Positions 33,534 to 41,806 of a DNA stretch of 64,000 bases are shown here, piece after piece (the first letter of the stretch is position 1; each line of letters opens with the position of its first letter). Source of the stretch: Halorubellus litoreus. GTDB lineage: Archaea > Halobacteriota > Halobacteria > Halobacteriales > Natrialbaceae. Under the pieces are notes generated by a model, which ran no database searches, was not told the origin of the DNA, and saw only the letters and a program-made list of their open reading frames with translations. Location: NCBI RefSeq assembly GCF_037081675.1, contig NZ_JAZAQL010000001.1, positions 434,001 to 498,000 on the forward strand, read 5' to 3'. Position numbers and translations under genes: made by a program.

Positions 33534-33575
33534 GCGTTCGCAGACGACCGACAGGCACCTCGACCGCGCGAGCGG

Positions 33576-34253
33576 TCACCAATCGGGCACTCGTTCTTTC
33601 GCAGCGTCGAACGCGTAGCGCACGCTCTCGCGCAGGACCGCGGTCCCCTCGTCGTCCAGCCACGCGTTCCGCGGGACGTACTCGGTCTCGAACTCGCGGA
33701 GTTCCGTCGCGGTCAGGTCCTCGATGGGTTTCGCGTAGTGGTTCCCGGCGAAGTCAGCGAGCACGCTCGCGTTCGCCGCGTGCACGTCGCCGTGATTCTC
33801 GCGGACTGCTTCGACGAGCGCGCGGTTGTGGTCGTCGACGTCCTGCCAGTCGTCGGGGTCGCCCGCGCCCGACAGCGACACCTCGACCGCGCGGTTCGTG
33901 TCGTCGATGCGGTCGGGGCGGATGGTGCCGTCGTCGAGCCATTCGTCGGGATGGAGAACGAGCGTCTCGCCGGTGTCGTCCTCGCGGACGCGCGCCGTGA
34001 ATCCGTGTTCGGCGAGCGTCTCCTCGCGGTCCGTGCGGTACGCCGCGGCCTCGCCCTCGTCGACCGCCTCGCGCGCGAGCCGCGTCAGGCGTTCCGCGTG
34101 GTCGACGACTGACCCGGGAAGCTCCTCGTCTTCGACGTGCTCGGGTTCGGCCGTGGCGTCCTCGGCGATTGCGGGCTCGGCCGTGGCGTCCTCGGCGCTC
34201 GCGGCCTCCTCGGTCTCGCGTCGGTCTCGCGTCGGAGTTTGGTCCTCAGGCAT
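33576..34253 (-). CDS. rnhA operon protein (conserved haloarchaeal)
   Basis: This 225-residue acidic protein starts inside the end of rnhA (8-base overlap) and is coupled to it. The N-terminal ~45 residues include an Ala/Glu/Asp repeat-like stretch (AEDATAEPAIAEDATAEPE). The conserved core spans VVDHAERLTRLAREAVDEG to the C-terminal YAFDAAKERVPDW. It is widely annotated as RnhA operon protein, with function unknown. The name rests on operon context and general resemblance. Confidence 0.8.
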   Translation of the reverse strand: MPEDQTPTRDRRETEEAASAEDATAEPAIAEDATAEPEHVEDEELPGSVVDHAERLTRLAREAVDEGEAAAYRTDREETLAEHGFTARVREDDTGETLVLHPDEWLDDGTIRPDRIDDTNRAVEVSLSGAGDPDDWQDVDDHNRALVEAVRENHGDVHAANASVLADFAGNHYAKPIEDLTATELREFETEYVPRNAWLDDEGTAVLRESVRYAFDAAKERVPDW

Positions 34254-34842
34254 TGTCGAGTGCGTCGTTCGCTAGTTCGTCGGCGCGGTCGTTTATCTCC
34301 CGCGGAACGTGCGATATCGTCCAGTCGTCGAACGCGCGGAGGAGTTCGTGAACGCGGACGCGGTACTCGCGGAGGTCCGGGTCGTTGACGCCGTACTCCC
34401 CGGTCACCTGCTTCACGATGAGTTCGGAGTCGCCGCGGATCTGGACCTCGTCGTACCCGTAGTCGCGCGCGGCTTCGAGGACGGCGACGAGCGCCTCGTA
34501 CTCGGCCTGGTTGTTCGTCGCGCGCCCGATGGTGTCGCTGCCTTCGGCGACGATACCGGCGTCGGTGACGATGACCCACCCGACGCTCGCTGGACCGGGG
34601 TTGCCGCGGCACGCGCCGTCGAAGTACAGGTGCGCGCGACCGCCCTCGTCGTCGCGGACGACGGCTTCGATGTCTCGTGGGTTCGAGCCTTGCACGACGA
34701 GTTTGTCGTCGTACGCGACGGCGGTGGCGTCGCCGTGGTGCGCCCGATAGTGCTCGTGCTCGGTGTTACCTTCCTCGATGGTCGCTCCGGCGTCGGCGAG
34801 CGCCTCGCGGGCGGCGTCGACGTCGCACTCGATGACCGGCAT
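34246..34842 (-). CDS. rnhA: Ribonuclease HI with N-terminal extension
   Basis: This 198-residue type 1 RNase H cleaves RNA in RNA-DNA hybrids. The acidic catalytic residues are visible: D75 in YFDGACRGNPGP, E114 in NNQAEYEAL, D138 in RGDSELIVKQ and D188 in DRADELAND. The first ~68 residues form an extension like that known in Halobacterium RNase HI, whose role is unclear. It is the first gene of a two-gene operon with the rnhA operon protein, and it diverges from the TFB gene. Confidence 0.95.
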   Translation of the reverse strand: MPVIECDVDAAREALADAGATIEEGNTEHEHYRAHHGDATAVAYDDKLVVQGSNPRDIEAVVRDDEGGRAHLYFDGACRGNPGPASVGWVIVTDAGIVAEGSDTIGRATNNQAEYEALVAVLEAARDYGYDEVQIRGDSELIVKQVTGEYGVNDPDLREYRVRVHELLRAFDDWTISHVPREINDRADELANDALDNA

Positions 34843-34984
34843 TGACCCTTGGTCACCCGTTCTCAGTGATAACGGTTCTGATTCCGTTCCAATGTCAGTC
34901 GAATTAAAACCGGCGCCGTCTTCCGATTCGGCTGCTCCCCTGTCAAATTCTGTCGTTCAGGAGCGGTCAGATACCGGCCGAAGC

Positions 34985-34990
34985 TTTAAG
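34985..34990 (+). promoter_or_regulatory. TATA box of the TFB gene
   Basis: TTTAAG preceded by a purine-rich GAAGC (BRE-like) lies 30-35 bases before the ATG at 35020. A second AT stretch, TATAAAA at 35008-35014, would sit at the transcription start. Confidence 0.55.
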
Positions 34991-35019
34991 TTAGCTGGAA
35001 CTACTACTATAAAAGTGCG

Positions 35020-35982
35020 ATGACACGGTCCACCCGCCAGCGGGAGCGAGACCTCGAGGCCGACGAGTCGGAGGAGCAGGAAGGGGTTCGGGAGTGCCCC
35101 GAGTGCGAATCCGACAACCTGGTCAAGAGTTCGGACAGGGGAGAACTCGTCTGCGACGACTGCGGGCTCGTCGTCGAGGAGGAGCAGATCGACCCCGGTC
35201 CGGAGTGGCGCGCGTTCAACCATCAAGAGCGACAGGAGAAGTCCAGGGTCGGCGCCCCGACCACGCAGACGATGCACGACAAGGGGCTCACGACCACCAT
35301 CGACTGGAAGGACAAGGACGCCTACGGGCGCTCGATCTCCTCGAAGAAACGCAGCCAGATGCATCGGCTGCGCAAGTGGCAGGAGCGCATCCGGACGAAG
35401 GACGCGGGCGAACGCAACCTCCAGTTCGCGCTCAGCGAGATCGACCGGATGGCGAGCGCGCTCGGCGTCCCACGGTCGGTCCGGGAAGTCGCGTCCGTCA
35501 TCTATCGACGCGCACTCAAGGAGGACCTCATCCGCGGGCGCTCCATCGAGGGCGTCGCCACCTCGGCGCTCTACGCCGCCTGCCGGAAGGAGGGGATTCC
35601 GCGCAGTCTCGAGGAGATCAGCGAGGTATCGCGCGTCGAACGCAAGGAGATCGGGCGGACGTACCGCTACATCAGCCAGGAGCTCGGCCTGGAGATGAAG
35701 CCCGTCGACCCGAAGAAGTACGTCCCGCGGTTCTGCTCGGAACTCGAACTATCCGAGGAGGTACAGACGAAGGCGAACGAGATCATCGAGACGACCGCGG
35801 AGAAGGGGTTGCTTTCGGGGAAGTCGCCGACCGGCTACGCCGCCGCAGCGATCTACGCCGCGAGCCTGCTCTGTAACGAGAAGAAGACCCAGCGCGAGGT
35901 TGCCGACGTCGCGCAGGTCACCGAGGTCACGATCCGGAACCGCTACCAGGAGCAGATCGAAGCGATGGGCATCCACAGCTAG
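35020..35982 (+). CDS. tfb: Transcription initiation factor IIB (TFB)
   Basis: This 320-residue protein recruits RNA polymerase to TBP-bound promoters. Its zinc ribbon uses C26, C29, C45 and C48 (CPECES and CDDCG). The B-finger/linker RVGAPTTQTMHDKGLTTTID follows, then two cyclin folds, the second ending in a BRE-reading helix-turn-helix (REVADVAQVTEVTIRNRYQE). It is complete and canonical. Haloarchaea carry several TFBs, and a second, partial one is at the right end of this window. A clear TATA box precedes it. Confidence 0.95.
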   Translation: MTRSTRQRERDLEADESEEQEGVRECPECESDNLVKSSDRGELVCDDCGLVVEEEQIDPGPEWRAFNHQERQEKSRVGAPTTQTMHDKGLTTTIDWKDKDAYGRSISSKKRSQMHRLRKWQERIRTKDAGERNLQFALSEIDRMASALGVPRSVREVASVIYRRALKEDLIRGRSIEGVATSALYAACRKEGIPRSLEEISEVSRVERKEIGRTYRYISQELGLEMKPVDPKKYVPRFCSELELSEEVQTKANEIIETTAEKGLLSGKSPTGYAAAAIYAASLLCNEKKTQREVADVAQVTEVTIRNRYQEQIEAMGIHS

Positions 35983-36112
35983 CCCGTCACCTGCAGTCCC
36001 GAGCCCACTTCTTTCGCAGTCTCGCCCCGCGAGCGACTGTGGAGTACCCACGTCGCGAGCGTACCGGATGCGAACGCACTTCCATCCGCGCGAAGATGTA
36101 CGGAACGAACGC

Positions 36113-36328
36113 ATGAACGACGACGAGACCGATCCGGAACCGTGGCTGCCGCTCCCGGTCATCGCGGTGTTGGTGCTCGCGAGCATCGTCGCGGGCGCCG
36201 TCGGATTCGTCGCGCTCGTCGACTCGCCCGCGGCGGCGATGGCGGCACTGCGCGACCCGGTGTTCTACGTGTTCCTCGCCGTCGGCGGTGGCACCGCAGT
36301 CGCAGCCCTGTTCGCGCAGAATCGGTGA
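36113..36328 (+). CDS. Small two-helix membrane protein
   Basis: This 71-residue protein has two hydrophobic segments (PVIAVLVLASIVAGAVGFVA and FYVFLAVGGGTAVAALF) after an acidic N-terminus (MNDDETDPEPW). The composition and helix hairpin support coding. A GTG/ATG option 15 codons upstream exists, but a short N-terminus is more likely. Function unknown. It lies 50 bases before the S9 peptidase and could share its transcript. Confidence 0.7.
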   Translation: MNDDETDPEPWLPLPVIAVLVLASIVAGAVGFVALVDSPAAAMAALRDPVFYVFLAVGGGTAVAALFAQNR

Positions 36329-36377
36329 GGGTGCTGCGACCCAACGCCTTACGGTCCCGCGCCGTGGACGTGTGGGC

Positions 36378-38201
36378 ATGTCGTACGATATCGAGCGGTA
36401 TCTGAACGTGCGGTCGGCGAGCGGGGCGTCGTTCGGCCCCGAGGGCGACCGGTTGTCGTTCCTGATGGATACGACGGGGACGTCGCAGGTGTGGACGATG
36501 GACGCGCCGAAGGAGTGGCCGGTTCAGCGGACGTTCTACGAGGAGCGCGTGACGTTCGCGTCCTGGTCGCCCGAGCGCGACGAACTGGCGTTCGGGATGG
36601 ACGAGGGCGGGAACGAGCGCGCGCAACTCTACCGGCTCAGTGGCGACGGGAGCGAGGTGGTGAACCTCACGGGGCGTCCGGACGCGAAGCACCGGTGGGG
36701 CGGGTGGAGTCACGACGGCGAGCGGTTCGCGTTCACGTCGAACCGGCGCGACGAGAGCGTGTTCGACGTGTACGTGCAGGGCCGCGACGAGACGGGGAAC
36801 GAGGCCGAACTCGTGCACGAGGGCGACGGCTGGTTGACGCCCGCGGGCTGGTCGCCGAGCGACGACCGGTTGCTCGTCCACGAGGCGTACTCGAACGTCG
36901 ACCAGGACGTGTACGTGCTCGACCTCGAGACCGGCGACTTCGAGTGCATCACGCCCCACGAGGACGAGATACGCTTCTCCAGTCCGTCGTTCGGGCCCAA
37001 CGGCGATGCGGTGTACTGCTGTACGGGCGACGGGAGCGACACGCTGTACCTCGCGCGCATCGACCTCGACACGCTGGAGCGCGAGGTCGTCGAGGACGGC
37101 GGCGACTGGAACGTCGACGGCGTCAGCGTCGACCACGAGTCCGGGCGGTTCGCGTTCTCGCGGAACGTCGACGGCTACACCGACCTCACCGTCGCCGAGT
37201 TCACTGGGCCGACGGAGTACGACGCGTTCCCGAGCCCGGATCTCCCCGGCGGCATCGCCGGCGGCGTCTCCTGGGGGCCGGACGCCGAGCAGTACGCCAT
37301 CACGGCGACGGGTGCGGCCGTGAACACGAACGTGTACGTCGTCGAGACCGAGACGGGCGACACCGAGCGGTGGACGTACGCCGCGACCGCAGGCATCCCC
37401 GAGGACTCCTTCAGGGAGCCAGAGCTCGTGCACGTCGAGAGCTTCGACGGCGTGGAGGTCCCCGGATTTCTGACGCTCCCCGAGGACGCCGCGGACGGTG
37501 ACGCCGCGTCCGGCGACGGCGACACGCCGGTCGTCGTGAGCATCCACGGCGGCCCGGAGAGCCAGCGGCGCCCGTCGTTCAACCCGGTGAAGCAGTACTT
37601 CCTGAATCGCGGGTACGCGTACTTCGAGCCGAACGTCCGCGGGTCCACGGGGTACGGCGAGACCTACACGCGGCTGGACGACGTCGAGAAGCGGATGGAT
37701 TCGGTCGCGGACGTGAAGGCGTGCGTCGAGTGGCTCCACGACCACCCGGCGGTCGACCCGGACCGCATCGCGTGCATGGGCGGGTCCTACGGCGGGTTCA
37801 TGGTGCTCGCGTGCATGACCGAGTACCCCGACCTGTGGGCGGCGGGCGTCGACGTCGTCGGCATCGCGAACTTCGTCTCGTTCCTCGAGAACACCGGCGA
37901 GTGGCGGCGGAAGCTCCGCGAGGCCGAGTACGGGAGCCTCGAGCACGACCGCGAGTTCCTGGAGTCCATCAGCCCGATCAACAACGTCGAGTCCATCGCG
38001 GCGCCGCTGTTCGTGCTCCACGGCGAGAACGACCCGCGCGTCCCCGTCGGCGAAGCCGAACAGATCGCCGAAGGGGTTCGCGAGCAGGGCGTCCCCGTCC
38101 GAAAATTGATATTCGACGACGAGGGACACGGGTTCAGCAAGCTCGAGAACCGCGTGGAGGCGTACTCGGCGGTCGCGGACTTCCTCGACGAACACGTGTA
38201 G
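36378..38201 (+). CDS. S9 family peptidase (acylaminoacyl-peptidase/prolyl oligopeptidase-like)
   Basis: This 607-residue serine peptidase has an N-terminal beta-propeller (repeats such as WSHDGERFAFTSNRRDESVF) that admits only short peptides. A C-terminal alpha/beta hydrolase domain carries nucleophile S470 in GGSYGGFM, acid D552 in HGENDPRVP and H584 in DEGHGF. No signal peptide is seen, so it is cytosolic. The oxyanion region is VVSIHGGPESQRRPSF. The start at 36378 (MSYDIERYL) avoids an upstream shadow. Dipeptidyl or acylaminoacyl preference is not resolved. Confidence 0.92.
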   Translation: MSYDIERYLNVRSASGASFGPEGDRLSFLMDTTGTSQVWTMDAPKEWPVQRTFYEERVTFASWSPERDELAFGMDEGGNERAQLYRLSGDGSEVVNLTGRPDAKHRWGGWSHDGERFAFTSNRRDESVFDVYVQGRDETGNEAELVHEGDGWLTPAGWSPSDDRLLVHEAYSNVDQDVYVLDLETGDFECITPHEDEIRFSSPSFGPNGDAVYCCTGDGSDTLYLARIDLDTLEREVVEDGGDWNVDGVSVDHESGRFAFSRNVDGYTDLTVAEFTGPTEYDAFPSPDLPGGIAGGVSWGPDAEQYAITATGAAVNTNVYVVETETGDTERWTYAATAGIPEDSFREPELVHVESFDGVEVPGFLTLPEDAADGDAASGDGDTPVVVSIHGGPESQRRPSFNPVKQYFLNRGYAYFEPNVRGSTGYGETYTRLDDVEKRMDSVADVKACVEWLHDHPAVDPDRIACMGGSYGGFMVLACMTEYPDLWAAGVDVVGIANFVSFLENTGEWRRKLREAEYGSLEHDREFLESISPINNVESIAAPLFVLHGENDPRVPVGEAEQIAEGVREQGVPVRKLIFDDEGHGFSKLENRVEAYSAVADFLDEHV

Positions 38202-38269
38202 GCCGCTGAACCCGGTGTAGGAATCCGCTCTGGCGTTCTACGTCTCCTTCCGCCCTCTTCGGCACGGAA

Positions 38270-38286
38270 CCAACCATTATGGTTGG
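38270..38286. promoter_or_regulatory. Perfect inverted repeat at a small membrane gene promoter
   Basis: Arms CCAACCAT and ATGGTTGG are separated by one T. The repeat lies 22-38 bases before the ATG at 38308, the TATA region, with ATTATGG as the only AT-rich core. It is a plausible operator covering the promoter. Confidence 0.5.
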
Positions 38287-38307
38287 GAAGCTGGCACTAT
38301 TTCGCGT

Positions 38308-38568
38308 ATGTTGAACCTCCGAAGTTACCTGTTGGACGTCAGGTCTGCGTTCGACACCTACTGGTGGCTCCCGACGCTCGCCCTCCCCATCGCCTTCTTC
38401 GCCATCCCCGTCTACCTCTACGCGAGCAAGGCGTTCGGGACGACGTTCGCGCAGATGCTGCTGTCGTGGTACGCTATCGTCGGTTCGGGCATCGTCATCG
38501 CCGCCGCGCTCGGCCACCTGCTCTGGTCGCGGGTCGCCGGAAACGACGACGACCATCCCGTTCCGTGA
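38308..38568 (+). CDS. Small two-helix membrane protein
   Basis: This 86-residue protein has a short amphipathic N-terminus and two membrane segments (LPTLALPIAFFAIPVYLYAS and LLSWYAIVGSGIVIAAALGH). A short acidic tail ends DDDHPVP. Function unknown. It sits between the S9 peptidase and the ABC transporter, and its promoter is covered by a palindrome, so expression may be regulated. It is too far from the ABC genes (91 bases, which include their own TATA box) to be assigned to them. Confidence 0.75.
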   Translation: MLNLRSYLLDVRSAFDTYWWLPTLALPIAFFAIPVYLYASKAFGTTFAQMLLSWYAIVGSGIVIAAALGHLLWSRVAGNDDDHPVP

Positions 38569-38625
38569 CGCCGGTCCCACCGGTTCGTCCGCCCAGTGCA
38601 CGCCACGGAACCGACGTCGAGTGAG

Positions 38626-38635
38626 AAAATTTACA
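38626..38635 (+). promoter_or_regulatory. TATA box of the ABC transporter operon
   Basis: An AT-rich AAAATTTACA lies about 25-34 bases before the ATG at 38660, fitting a leaderless transcript for the two ABC genes. Confidence 0.5.
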
Positions 38636-38659
38636 ATACCTGATAGTCGTTGGCGAGAC

Positions 38660-39616
38660 ATGGCCCCCGCCATACGAACAGAGAACCTGACGAAGCGATT
38701 CGGCAGCCTCACGGCCGTCGACGCGCTCGACCTGCACGTCGAGGAAGGCGAGATATTCGGGTTCCTCGGCCCGAACGGCGCCGGGAAGTCCACGACGATC
38801 AACGTCCTCTTGGACTTCCTCCGGCCGACCGAAGGTCGTGCGGAGGTCCTCGGGTACGACACGCACAGCGACCCGATCGCCATCCGGCAGCGCACGGGCG
38901 TCCTCCCGGAGGGATTCTCCGTCTACGACCGCCTGACGGCGATGGAGCACGTCGAGTACGCCATCGAGACGAAGCGCGCCAGCGACGCCCCTCGCGACCT
39001 CCTCTCTCGCGTCCACCTCCAGGAGGAGGCGTGGGAGCGCAAGGCCGGCGAGTTCTCGAAGGGGATGACCCAGCGCCTCGCGCTCGCGATGGCGCTCGTC
39101 GACGACCCCGACCTCCTCATCCTCGACGAACCCTCCTCGGGACTGGACCCGACGGGCATCCAGGAGATGCGCGACATCATCCGCGAGGAGGCCGACCGCG
39201 GCACGACCGTGTTCTTCTCCAGTCACCAGCTCCCGCAGGTCGAAGCGGTCTGCGACCGCGTCGGCATCATGCGCGACGGCTCGATGGCCGCGGTCGACAC
39301 CATCGACAACCTCCGCGACGACGTCGGCGGTGCGACCACCATCGAACTCGAGGTCGACCCGATGCCGGACGCGGACGCGCTCGACCTCCCCGCCGTCGAC
39401 GGCGTCGAGCACGCGACCGGACGCGGGGACGCCATCGAGGTGACGTGTAGCGACCCGCGAGCGAAGGTCGACGTCGTGAAGCGCGTCGACGCGGAGACGA
39501 CGGTCACGGACATCGTGAGCGACGAGACCGACCTCGAGGAGCTGTTCAACCAGTACACGTCCGGCGACGCCGTGGAACGCGACGACCGCGAGCAGGAGGC
39601 GGAGGTGACCGCCTGA
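38660..39616 (+). CDS. ABC transporter ATP-binding protein
   Basis: This 318-residue nucleotide-binding subunit has Walker A GPNGAGKST at residues 37-45, Walker B DLLILDEPSSGLDP, and an ABC signature that reads EFSKGMTQRLALAMAL rather than LSGGQ. The last ~90 residues form a C-terminal domain typical of ABC-2 exporters (NosF/DrrA type). It is coupled to the permease by a one-base TGATG overlap. The pair probably exports an unknown lipid, peptide or drug, or remodels the membrane. Confidence 0.92.
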   Translation: MAPAIRTENLTKRFGSLTAVDALDLHVEEGEIFGFLGPNGAGKSTTINVLLDFLRPTEGRAEVLGYDTHSDPIAIRQRTGVLPEGFSVYDRLTAMEHVEYAIETKRASDAPRDLLSRVHLQEEAWERKAGEFSKGMTQRLALAMALVDDPDLLILDEPSSGLDPTGIQEMRDIIREEADRGTTVFFSSHQLPQVEAVCDRVGIMRDGSMAAVDTIDNLRDDVGGATTIELEVDPMPDADALDLPAVDGVEHATGRGDAIEVTCSDPRAKVDVVKRVDAETTVTDIVSDETDLEELFNQYTSGDAVERDDREQEAEVTA

Positions 39617-40494
39617 TGGAGAACCTCACCGCGATCGCACGCCGGGACTTCCTGGACGCCCGCCGGTCGAAGCTCGTCTGGGGCGTCTTCAGTCTCTACG
39701 GTATCATCGCGCTCCTCATCTTCGTCGGCCCGACGCTCGTCGCCGACAACGTCGAGTCGTTCGGTATCATCAGTATCGTCTCCTCGGTCGGCCTGTTCCT
39801 CCTGCCGTTCATCGCGCTCGTCGCGGGCTACCTCGCGATCGCCGGTGAACGAGAGAGCGGGACCGTGAACTTCCTACTCGGGCTCCCGAACACCCGCAAG
39901 GAGGTCGTGCTCGCGAAGTTCCTCTCGCGCGGTGGCCTGATGCTCGCCGCGACGATGCTCGTGTTCCTCATCGGCGTCGTCGTCGCCGCCACCCAGTACG
40001 CCGACCCCCAGCTCGTGCTGTTCGCGCCGACGCTCGCGTTCACCGCACTCCTCGTGCTCGTCATGGTCTCGGTCGCGGTCGGCATCTCCGCAATGACGGG
40101 GTCGCGGTCGAGCGCGATGGCTGGCGCCGTCGGGTTCTACTTCGTCACCATCCCGTTCAACCTCATCCCCACCATCTCCATCCCCGGCCTCATCCGGTAC
40201 GTCACGAACGACCTCCTCGGGATGGCACTGGAGGGCGACATCTTCCAGTTCATCCAGGCTGCGATATCGCCCGCGATGGCGTACCAGCAGGGACTGAACG
40301 TCGTCACCACTCGGCTGTACTTCGACCGCTTCGAGTCGAACCTTCCGCCGGAAGCCCAGGAGCAGGCGCTCGCGCGACTCAACGACCAGGCGTGGTACCT
40401 CGCGCCCGAGGTCATGGTCGCCATCATGCTCGTCTGGCTCGTCGTCCCCCTCGCGCTCGGCTACTGGCGGTTCAAGGACGCGGAACTCGGGTGA
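39616..40494 (+). CDS. ABC-2 type transporter permease
   Basis: This 292-residue protein has six predicted helices with an ABC-2 topology. The first helix follows ARRDFLDARRSKLVWGVFSL. A cytoplasmic coupling region is YLAIAGERESGTVNFLLGLP, a hallmark of the NosY/DrrB-like class. It is translated from an ATG overlapping the ATPase stop. Together they form a two-gene exporter; no substrate-binding protein is present, consistent with export. The substrate is unknown. Confidence 0.9.
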   Translation: MENLTAIARRDFLDARRSKLVWGVFSLYGIIALLIFVGPTLVADNVESFGIISIVSSVGLFLLPFIALVAGYLAIAGERESGTVNFLLGLPNTRKEVVLAKFLSRGGLMLAATMLVFLIGVVVAATQYADPQLVLFAPTLAFTALLVLVMVSVAVGISAMTGSRSSAMAGAVGFYFVTIPFNLIPTISIPGLIRYVTNDLLGMALEGDIFQFIQAAISPAMAYQQGLNVVTTRLYFDRFESNLPPEAQEQALARLNDQAWYLAPEVMVAIMLVWLVVPLALGYWRFKDAELG

Positions 40495-40598
40495 CGGTCC
40501 TCGGACTCGTCGCCGGAGTCGTGCTCGCCCCCACCTGAACCCTCGAAAGGCATGCTTCTCTCGGCGGTAACGGAGTGAAAGGAACTATCGGTGGCGCG

Positions 40599-41657
40599 TC
40601 AGATGACGCCGGTCTTCCGTGCGACCTCGCGCGCCGCGTCCTCGTTCATGCCGTCGCCGAGGATGGTGTAGCGGTCGCGGATCGCGTGACAGGTCGTGAG
40701 CGACTCGATGACGACCCCGGGGTCGATGCCGAGTTCGTCCGCGGTCGTCGGTGCGTCGATGGCGGCGAGCGCGTCGCGGATGTCCCGCCAGATGCCGCGG
40801 TCGCCACCGTGGAGGTACGCGGTCATGATGGAGCCGACGCCGACCTGATGGCCGTGGAGCGCGGCGTTCGGCGCGAGCCGGTCGAGCTGGTGACTGAACA
40901 GGTGCTCGGCGCCCGACGCGGGACGGGACGACCCGGCGATACTCATCGCGACGCCCGAGGACATCAACGCCTTCGTGACGACCCACGCGGACTCTTCGAG
41001 GCCCGGGCGGACCATGCTGGCGTTGTCGACGAGGATCTCCGCGGTCATCTCGCTGAGCGCGGCGGCGTACTCGCTGTACTCGACGTCCTGGAGGCGGTTC
41101 GCGAGCCGCCAGTCCATCACGGCGGTGTAGTTCGAGATGATGTCCGCACAGCCCGCGGTCGTCAGGTCCCACGGCGCGTTCGCGAGCACGCCCGTGTCGG
41201 CGACGACCGCGAGCGGCGGGTCCGCCGCGACGGAATGGCGCGTGTCGCCTTCCGGAATCGAGGAGCGCCCGGAGACGATGCCGTCGTGACTCGCCGCCGT
41301 CGGGACGCTCACGAAGCCCTTGTCGCAGTGGTCGCTCGCCATCTTCGCGATGTCGATTGGTTTCCCGCCGCCGACGCCGACGACGTACCCGATGTCGTCG
41401 TTCCCGGCGGCTTCCGCGACCTCCTCGACGGTCTCGAAGCTCGCTTTCTCGACGGTGACGACCTCGGGGTCGATGCCGCGTTCCTCGTACTGCGCGACGA
41501 TGGGTGCGGCGGCGACGTCGCGCGGCGTCGGACTCGTGACGATGAGCGGTCGGCCCGTCAGGTGGATGTCGTCAACGACCTCGACGGTCTGGGAGAGCAC
41601 GTCGTGGCCCACGACGACGTTCCGCGGGAGTCGAATCCACGTCGACTTGTCGAACAT
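40599..41657 (-). CDS. egsA: sn-Glycerol-1-phosphate dehydrogenase
   Basis: This 352-residue cytosolic enzyme reduces dihydroxyacetone phosphate to sn-glycerol-1-phosphate, the backbone of archaeal membrane lipids. It has the NAD-binding VVGVGGGKPIDIAKM, the substrate loop VSVPTAASHDGIVSGRSS, and zinc-ligand regions including PASGAEHLFSHQLDRL and HGHQVGVG. The start at 41657 (MFDKSTWIRLP) matches the family; a longer frame upstream is not conserved-looking. This gene is itself strong evidence for an archaeal source. Confidence 0.95.
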   Translation of the reverse strand: MFDKSTWIRLPRNVVVGHDVLSQTVEVVDDIHLTGRPLIVTSPTPRDVAAAPIVAQYEERGIDPEVVTVEKASFETVEEVAEAAGNDDIGYVVGVGGGKPIDIAKMASDHCDKGFVSVPTAASHDGIVSGRSSIPEGDTRHSVAADPPLAVVADTGVLANAPWDLTTAGCADIISNYTAVMDWRLANRLQDVEYSEYAAALSEMTAEILVDNASMVRPGLEESAWVVTKALMSSGVAMSIAGSSRPASGAEHLFSHQLDRLAPNAALHGHQVGVGSIMTAYLHGGDRGIWRDIRDALAAIDAPTTADELGIDPGVVIESLTTCHAIRDRYTILGDGMNEDAAREVARKTGVI

Positions 41658-41806
41658 ACCCGCAACGACGCCCGTAGCGCGGAGAAACCTTTCGCCTCGA
41701 CGACCCGCGCTCGCGGCGCGTCGCGCGGCCTCGAGCACGCGCGAGTTCCCACTCGATGGGTTCGAGACCAGTGATTAAGGCGGACGGTCGTGTACGCGAG
41801 GAACGA

